Shown here: piece after piece, positions 57,272-64,000 of the stretch | How positions within the stretch are numbered: position 1 is the first letter of the stretch | How the letters are laid out: each line of letters starts with the position of its first letter | From: Acorus gramineus | Taxonomy: Eukaryota; Streptophyta; Magnoliopsida; Acorales; Acoraceae | Length of the DNA stretch: 64,000 bases | Reading direction: 5' to 3' | NCBI GenBank assembly: GCA_030737835.1 | Contig: CM060851.1 | Coordinates: forward strand, 5,703,721 to 5,767,720 | Made by a program: the position numbers and the translations under genes | The notes under the pieces: generated by a model | Database searches by the model: none | Told to the model about the DNA's origin: nothing | What the model saw: only the letters and a program-made list of their open reading frames with translations

Positions 57272-58890
57272 AGGCCCCATTGTATAAGCGACTCTCATAG
57301 GTTCCATGAGGTGTCAAATTTTTATTTTCCGTCTAGTTGACTTTTAAAAAAGGTAAAAAAACAAAGTACATAATTACCCCTATTTAAATCACACGTTCAC
57401 ATGCTGGTTTCTCCTCCGTAAACACCTTCCAACAATTTCTAACCGTTTTTTAAAAACATTCAGCAACTTAAAAAAATCATTCCGGCCGACCTGCTCATCT
57501 TTGACGAAAGGCGTTACCACCCAAAGATTCCTTTTGTCGCTCTCTATCATATGAAAGGTGGTTCTATTACCTTTTCAGTCATCCTCCGGATTTCACATTT
57601 TTTGACCTTCATATCGACTTTTTGATGAATGTAACTGACTTTTAACGAAACACTAAGATCAGATACAAAAGTCAGTTACATTCTTTGAATGTAACTTAGT
57701 TTCAAAATATATTGCACAGATAGTTCAGTTAATTAAATTTTATTATTTAAGGCATGTAAACATCAGTTGCATATTTAATAAATTTAACTAACTTACCAAA
57801 TATAATGCATAAAGATTCATATTAGTTTGAAAATGTAACACAACCATATGCCAATATAACATCAAAATTCTATAAAATCCTGCAAAAAAACATATTTAAC
57901 ATCAAACACCAGATTCAAACAAAAAATTGTAAACAAAAGTAAGATCAAAGGCTGCCATATTTAATATCAAACAACAAATTCAAGAAAAAATTGTAATAAA
58001 TGCAAAAACAAACAATAACAAAAGTCTTACCTGAATTGACAAACATTGAAAACGATAACCAAATCAATCAATTGCACAAAAAGTTAATTACATGTGTGAA
58101 TGTAACTAACTTTTACAACATATTCATATAACAAATCAGATATAGTCATAAATGTACTAACTTACAAAAAAGTGTATAAATATACAGATTAGTTTAGAAT
58201 GTAACTATTTTTTAAAAAATAATGCATATAAGTCTAGTAAAAATATGAATATGTAACTAACATTTAAATATTAAACAACAACATTCTAGATTCAAATTTC
58301 AACATCAAATGTTCAACAACTGATATGTCATATAGAAACCACGTTTGACATAAAAAACAACTAGAATTAACATAAAATGAAACAATTGAAAAAACATACA
58401 ATAAATAAACATTACACCTGAATTCACAGACATTTTAATTATAGCCAAATTGATCAATTTTTTTTCCGATCAAATAAGACTAAAAAGACGTCTAAAATAT
58501 CAAATCCGATGTTCAACAGACTCTACATAAAAAATTCTGAAATTTTACCATGACAATGAAACAGATTATTTAATTCTGAAAGCACGATTTAATTGTGATG
58601 AGCCAAAAAAGAAAAAAAAAACACAATCGATTACTCCGATCTCAACCACGATTTAATTGTGATGAGTAAAAAAAAAAAAAAAAATACAATTGAATCCCCC
58701 CTCAACCAAAATTTAATTGTGATGAGTTAAAAAAGGTATAAAAAAAACACAATTTAATGCTCTCTCAACCGTCCACCATTAATTATGTTGAAAAGTTACC
58801 AAAACTCACTTAGTGATATAATCGGTAATTTAATCTATGCCACCTCATGAGGCTTACGAGAGGCCTATGAAATGGGGCTTGTAAATGATT
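57272..58890. mobile_element. TIR element C of the GGCCCCAT/ATGTAAC family
   Basis: The left end AGGCCCCATTGTATAAGCG continues to CCATGAGGTGTCA; reading inward from the right end gives AAGCCCCATTTCATAGGCC and CTCATGAGGTGGCA. It lies about 50 bp from element B. The interior (about 57620-58260) again has many ATGTAAC words and a triplicated block at 58583-58790. Confidence 0.65.
58583..58790. repeat. three-copy block in element C
   Basis: A block built around ATTTAATTGTGATGAG, an A run, ACACAAT and CTCAACC is present three times with a period of about 65-75 bp. Confidence 0.75.
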
Positions 58891-59492
58891 TTTTTAAGTT
58901 AATATATCAGGGTTACATATATTCTTTCATGAGTTAAAGAGTTTTTTATACTCGTGAAAGAGGTCTAGATATTAAAACTTGAGAACCATCAGTTTTCTTA
59001 GAATTTCAAATTAATTCTTTATTCTAAAATTTGAATTGATTTAGAAAAAAAAAAGTTGAATTTTACTCGTGGTCCCCAATTAATGAATTTAGAGGGTTTT
59101 TGACATGAACAGGTAAAAAGAGCACATTACCTATGGTTCAAGTAACTGAGATTCCTATATAGCTTTGCTATCTGTTAATAAATTAAAGAGGTTTTTGGAT
59201 GTTTTTATAAATAAATGCGTAAAAAAATTAACTTTTTCATAATACGAAAATAGAATACTAACTTTCAATTTTCTATTTTGATTTTAAGTTTTTAATACAT
59301 TAAATTTTATTAAAGAAATTAAACAGTATTATGAAAAATTAAGTACTTCAAAAAAGATTTTGAAAGCTTGTTAGTTCGAAATAAATGCTTGGTTGTGGGG
59401 GCCCACTCGAGTAGATTGAGTGTTTTAACGCACGTGCTGTTTCGCAAATGATCGGTGCCGTCCCCTGTCAGTCAGCGGTCAAACATACAGAG
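58891..59492. other. intergenic DNA without recognisable genes
   Basis: Short AT-rich segment between two elements; nothing specific is seen. Confidence 0.5.
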
Positions 59493-59501
59493 TTTATTTT
59501 T

Positions 59502-60172
59502 GGATAAAATGCATGTGAACCCCGAAGTTTTCTAAACATATAGAAACACCCCTTATATTTAAAAAACATGCAATGACACCCCTATCGTTAGATTTTCAAT
59601 TAAGTTGGGATAATTACCCCTTTAGTTAAATCTTTATCATTTTTTTATACTTTTTTACTTTTTAATTATAAATTGTTGTGTAACTTAATTCTCACAAAAA
59701 GTGCATTCAGATGAATTTGAAGAGTTAATTATTATAAAGTTAATTTTATAAAATATATCTAAAATTAATTTAGATTTTCAATTAAGATGGGATAATTACC
59801 TCTTTAGTTAAATATTTATCATTTTTTATACCTTTTTACTTTTTAATTATAAATTGTTGTATAACTTAATTCTCACAAAAAGTGCATACAGATGAATTTG
59901 AAGAGTTAATTATTATACAAGTTAATTTTTATAAAATATATCTAAAATTAATTAATTAATTTTTTTATATTTAGAGAGTTAAGGGTAAAACAATAATTTT
60001 AAATTATTTTTGTAATATCTTAATAAAAAATATAAGAAGAATTTTAAATTATTTTTGTAATATCTTAATATAAAAAAATATAAGGAGAGAGAGTATAAGT
60101 GCATATTTTTAAATTTCAAGGGATGTTTATGGAGATTTTGAAAACTTTAGAGGATCTAGATGCATTTCACTC
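59502..60172. mobile_element. Mutator-type MITE with internal duplication
   Basis: The 9-bp flanks TTTATTTTT (59493-59501) and GTTATTTTT (60173-60181) match at 8 of 9. The ends GGATAAAATGCATGTGAACC and, from the right inward, GAGTGAAATGCATCTAGATC are inverted copies continuing to AAGTTTTC. A 182-bp unit (starts at 59591 and 59773) is tandemly duplicated inside, followed by a duplicated block of about 45 bp. Confidence 0.75.
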
Positions 60173-60215
60173 GTTATTTTTATATTGGAGGGATTCCATT
60201 GAACTTTGTTTTAAG

Positions 60216-60659
60216 TAAGGCTGCAACTTGGGTCGGGTTGAACCTGATTTTTACATGGGTTGGGTTGACTAAATCAGATTCGGGTTGGCCTCACTCACAA
60301 CCCGACCCAACTTGAACCCGTAAACTAATAGTTAAAAAAAAAAGATCATGGCCGTTCATTCTGTAGCTTCTAATTAAGGTAGTTCAAATTTTAGGTAAAC
60401 CTAGCTAATCTTACAAGTTGGGTCAAGTTGATTTATATAATTTGCATATCATGTTAGAAATTTGGGTTGGGTCGAGTTGGTCCAATTGGTTGAAAATCGG
60501 ATTGGGTTGGGGTGGTTTATTTAATTACGGGTTGGGTTCCGGATAATCCAATTCGAGTTAAAAATTGGGTTAGGTCGGGTTAGAATTAAGTAGTTTAGAA
60601 TTCGGATTGAGTTCGAGTTGGGGTGAACCCGAACCCAACCTGTCCGAGTTGTAATCCTA
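60216..60659. mobile_element. hAT-type MITE, 444 bp
   Basis: A perfect 8-bp duplication, GTTTTAAG, flanks the element at 60208-60215 and 60660-60667. The ends are TAAGGCTGCAACTTGGGTCG and, from the right inward, TAGGATTACAACTCGGACAG. The interior is rich in GGGTTGGGTT words. It belongs to the same family as 901-1103. Confidence 0.88.
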
Positions 60660-60667
60660 GTTTTAAG

Positions 60668-63485
60668 CCGAAAAAATCTGATTTACTATTTGGAAAATTG
60701 TCCAGAGCACGGCAATCTCGGAGATTACTTTAGAAGATGTTCTCCATGATTTTTTTTAAAGTTTTTATTTAGTCCCATTATATTATAATTTTATTTAATA
60801 GTGATATTAATAATTGGATGCATTTTTCATAATATTAGTTTGTTATCAGGGTGTCGGAATGAAAAATAGTAATTTAGCTTTTTTTATACTGACCCAAAAA
60901 AAAAAAGTTTTTATTTTATTTTATTTTATTTTAGTATAGAAAATTCCTAAATTGACATAATCCCTGTTATTTATTTTGGTGAATTGTTCAATATGCTATT
61001 GAGGGTTTAATCATCTCATATATTTGTTGTAATATAATTAATATGCAGAGAGTCATAAATCTTCATAATTGAACAATGAAATGTATCTTTCGAATTTTTC
61101 CATGTAGTCCGAAGAAGAAGGGAATAACGTCAGTGTGATGTCTATCAAAGAACTTTCAACGTTCTAAGTCATGAATCACTCGCTAAATTGGCCCAAATGT
61201 TCTCTCTAACCATGAAAAGTGGATTAGTATATTTCTGTACATTTTTGCATGAAAAACATGGCATTCATAGCTTGCCCATACAATGACAAACCACCACGTT
61301 CAATGTGGTATACTGATAGGCTAGCACGTGGCATTGGTGCACGACACGCATTTGGCATGACCTCCCTACTTAATTACTTGTCCCAAAACAGATTAATTAT
61401 CTCTTCACCTAGGTTAATTGTTGACCAAGCCAACCTTTGTCCATACACTCTCATAACAAAAGCTCATGAGGTCGTTTAACTCACTTCACAAGGACAAACT
61501 ACAATGACCTCTTCTTCTTTGAAGCATTGGAGGCATTTCTATTTCCATAAGATAGTGAATAAAAATATGACAATCTCTTTTATCAACACATATACATAGG
61601 GATCACGTTCTTGAATGTTTGTCGCATTCACCCTTAAAGGTATGCGGCGTGATCCTCTTAACCACCTAATTGTTTTTATTAGGAGAGATTAGGTTTCGTA
61701 GACATCTTTTGAAGAAAGTCCACTTCTTATTTAATTAGCTAAGCCAAAGTTTTATTTGTTTTATCCCGCTTTATATTTTCATATTGTTTAGAAGGAAAGA
61801 AGAAAGAAAGATAAAGAGCACCTACTTGTTCATAGCTGATTAGGCCCTGGTCAATATTCCTTATCAAATTGTGTGTTTGTGATCATACATTGAATCTATA
61901 TATCAAAGATATAGTATTATATATATATGAAGGTAGATGGGTTGTTTTAATCAAAGCATTTGTATTATTAAAAGCCCAACTCCTTAGCAAATTACACACC
62001 CAACATAACTCCTCCATGTGACCGTTTGCAGTTTCTATATGCACTCCATGCAAAAATAAAACTATCTATGTGGTCCACTTCATCCACTAGGCCTCATTCA
62101 AAAGTATTTTTTTCGAACCATAAATTTGTTGAGACCACATTCTTGATTGAGTAATGCTTGTGTCACTTTGGATTCCTGTCTTTTTGTGGTCGTTTTTTTT
62201 AAGATAACATCAGCATTAACACTTCTGACTTTTTTTTGTTTTTTTAAGCCTAAATATATAGTTTACGAAATATACATAATCATAAGAATAAAAAACAATA
62301 TATTACATGGAGTTGTATATGTTCTGTTTTATGAAAAAGAAAACATATGTGTATTATCTAACTTTAGTGAAAAAAGATTACACATGTACATAAGAATTAC
62401 ATGTAGCAACACCTCTTTCTTTCTTTCTTCTTTTTTTATTTATCAATGTATACATGTTGACAAAAACCTTATCAAATATATATATATATATCCTTATGAT
62501 TCCAAATCTCCATTGATTGATCAAGTTTCAAAGCCTAGTCGTGGATTCCATACAAGTAGGTTCCATGAAAGAATCATTAACAGTACTATATTAGCCTCCA
62601 ACCCTAACCTAAAATCATCATGTGAAAGCAGTGCATGAGGTATGGCATGCCATTGAATTCCACATGGTACCATGTGCAGTGGTATATGTATATTAAATAT
62701 TAAACTGGCCAAACATATATATAGTTTATGTGAGGTACTTCAGTCAAAGTCAGAACATAAAAATAAAATGGAAACTCAGAGGCCATGATTTATGTAGAAC
62801 CACAGCTTCTCCTTGGGAATATAAGATAATCATATCTTCAAGGACATGCAGCACACTTACAAAATGGAGTTGTTTGTTGGTCTCTCTTTGTTTTTGCATT
62901 TGATGAACTATCTAGCTAGATTTGGAGCTCCAAATCCGGAATCCTTGTCTTTCCATAATTTGGTCGCTTAAAAGCATTACAGAATCTGCAGTACAGGATA
63001 TTGTTGATATATAGGTTGAAAATAAATCTATATATATATAATGAAAATATAAATATAGTTGGGGGTGGGGGGAGTTTTTGAATGCATTACATTGCATCCA
63101 GCCTTATAGTTTTTGATAGATGAAATCATTGCTGCTACTTAGAAGATGCTAATTTTTAGAGTTTTTCAATTAAAGAAAGATAGAGATCAATGAAGTCACT
63201 TATGTAAAATGAAATCGATCTAAAGTCTGATTTTCAGAGTACTGAAAATTTTGGCGTTTGAAATTTATTTTTAGAGGAATTTTTTATAAGAGCCAACAAA
63301 ATTCACATATGAATCTCACGGAGTGTCTGATTTCAAATATATATACTTTTTAAGAATTAAATCGTAGTTGGATCAGTGATTATACTACGTATGTATAGTT
63401 ACAAAAAGTAATGTTAGGGACAACTCTTAATAGAGCTGATTTTTTAATACATAATTAATGTAACAAAGCATCAAAAAGAAATTAG
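60668..63485. other. intergenic DNA without recognisable genes
   Basis: A TTTTA microsatellite lies at about 60911-60935 and TA runs at about 61918-61928 and 62479-62490. The open frames at 61249-61479 and 62147-62638 have no recognisable domains and I do not call genes. Confidence 0.5.
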
Positions 63486-64000
63486 GGTTTTTTTGCATGT
63501 ATACCATTGAAAAATATGTTATTTATTTTTTAACCATCATAAATAGTCTATTTATTTGTATACCATTAAAATATTTAAAATTATGCATTTTTACCATCCT
63601 ATTTAAATTCCATCAAATTTTTTATTAGCACCATTAAAGTAATGAGGAAATTACTAAAATATCCTTAATTTTTTATTTTTATATTGGCCAGTATAAAATA
63701 TAGTATTTATTTTTATACCATCAAAAAATTATATTTATTTTTATACTATGAAAAAAATAAAATAATTAAATTTTACTATAAAAATGAATTAATTCATATA
63801 AAACATAAAAGATGGCCACCATAAAAAGAGATATCATAAAAAAAATTAACTCAGAAGTCACAACTCATGTAAGCACACAATCGTCCATTAGATTTGAACC
63901 CAAAGAGCTTAATAAGGGGGTAGTAAATTAGGATTTTCATGGACAAAATGCCTATGTCCATGGATTTGTAAATCTGATGTTTTTTAATCAGGACTTTGGT
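63486..64000. mobile_element. partial Mutator-type MITE, same family as 6495-7419, inverted
   Basis: It starts with TTTTTGCATGTATACCATTG and follows, in reverse complement, the sequence from 7419 back to about 6995, including the stretch TGTAAGCACACAATC. After about 63915 it diverges, and the window ends before a second inverted end. Confidence 0.8.

Noticed and set aside
61249-61479. 76-codon frame starting MKNMAFIACPYNDKP
   Set aside because: No recognisable domain, no splice or promoter support, and no sign of coding bias.

Overview
The window is nuclear DNA from a flowering plant. It shows plant intron/exon structure, a plant laccase with a miR397 site, a plant-specific DVL/RTFL peptide gene, and dense Ty1-copia, Ty3-gypsy, hAT, Mutator-like and Harbinger insertions in an AT-rich background. 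The GC-rich first exon of the acyltransferase and the high third-position GC of the laccase hint at a non-grass monocot or other non-core-eudicot lineage; this is only a hint.

Only four host protein genes can be supported. (1) A six-exon laccase, 10180-13036 (+), 575 residues, a secreted multicopper oxidase of the LAC2/LAC17 type. It has a lignin-type AC element beside its TATA box and a near-perfect miR397 target in exon 5. (2) A seven-exon DHHC protein S-acyltransferase, 18424-21830 (+), 283 residues, PAT16-like. (3) A five-exon FKBP20-1-type peptidyl-prolyl isomerase, 29786-33310 (-), 188 residues. (4) A single-exon DVL/RTFL small polypeptide, 53438-53746 (-), 102 residues. They share no pathway and no operon-like order; each is separated from the next by transposon-rich DNA.

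Most of the rest is transposable elements whose borders can often be fixed by target-site duplications (TSDs). From left to right: a 203-bp hAT MITE (901-1103); a 4.3-kb hAT element with a decayed transposase (1238-5556, TSD ATTTTAAC); a 925-bp Mutator-type MITE (6495-7419, TSD TATTTTATT); a Harbinger MITE in the laccase promoter (9396-9885, TSD TAA); a MITE in laccase intron 4 (11135-11802); a 2-kb non-autonomous LTR element on the minus strand (15631-17597, TSD ACTCT), itself perhaps inside a 3.8-kb terminal-inverted-repeat element (14434-18223); a 4.3-kb Mutator-type element (22993-27265) that carries a solo gypsy LTR (23115-24398, TSD CCTGC) and a GC-rich, possibly captured fragment; three related elements with GGCCCCAT-type inverted ends and arrays of ATGTAAC (27424-28853, 55688-57225, 57272-58890); a MITE in FKBP intron 4 (30048-30274); a hAT-type element (35551-36329); a 13.4-kb nested LTR complex; and further MITEs at 51584-52063, 59502-60172, 60216-60659 and 63486 to the window end.

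The nested complex is the most informative structure. A Ty1-copia element (36472-49903, TSD ACATG) has an open pol frame but no recognisable gag. It was split between integrase and reverse transcriptase by a gypsy-type element (39646-47071) that encodes only a Gag and no pol. I found no CRISPR array, rRNA, tRNA or clearly novel biochemical system. The items most worth a second look are the gag-less/gag-only nested pair, a hairpin overlapping the inner polypurine tract, the ATGTAAC arrays, an array of short palindromes at about 33-bp spacing, and a G-box-rich promoter-like segment with no visible gene.
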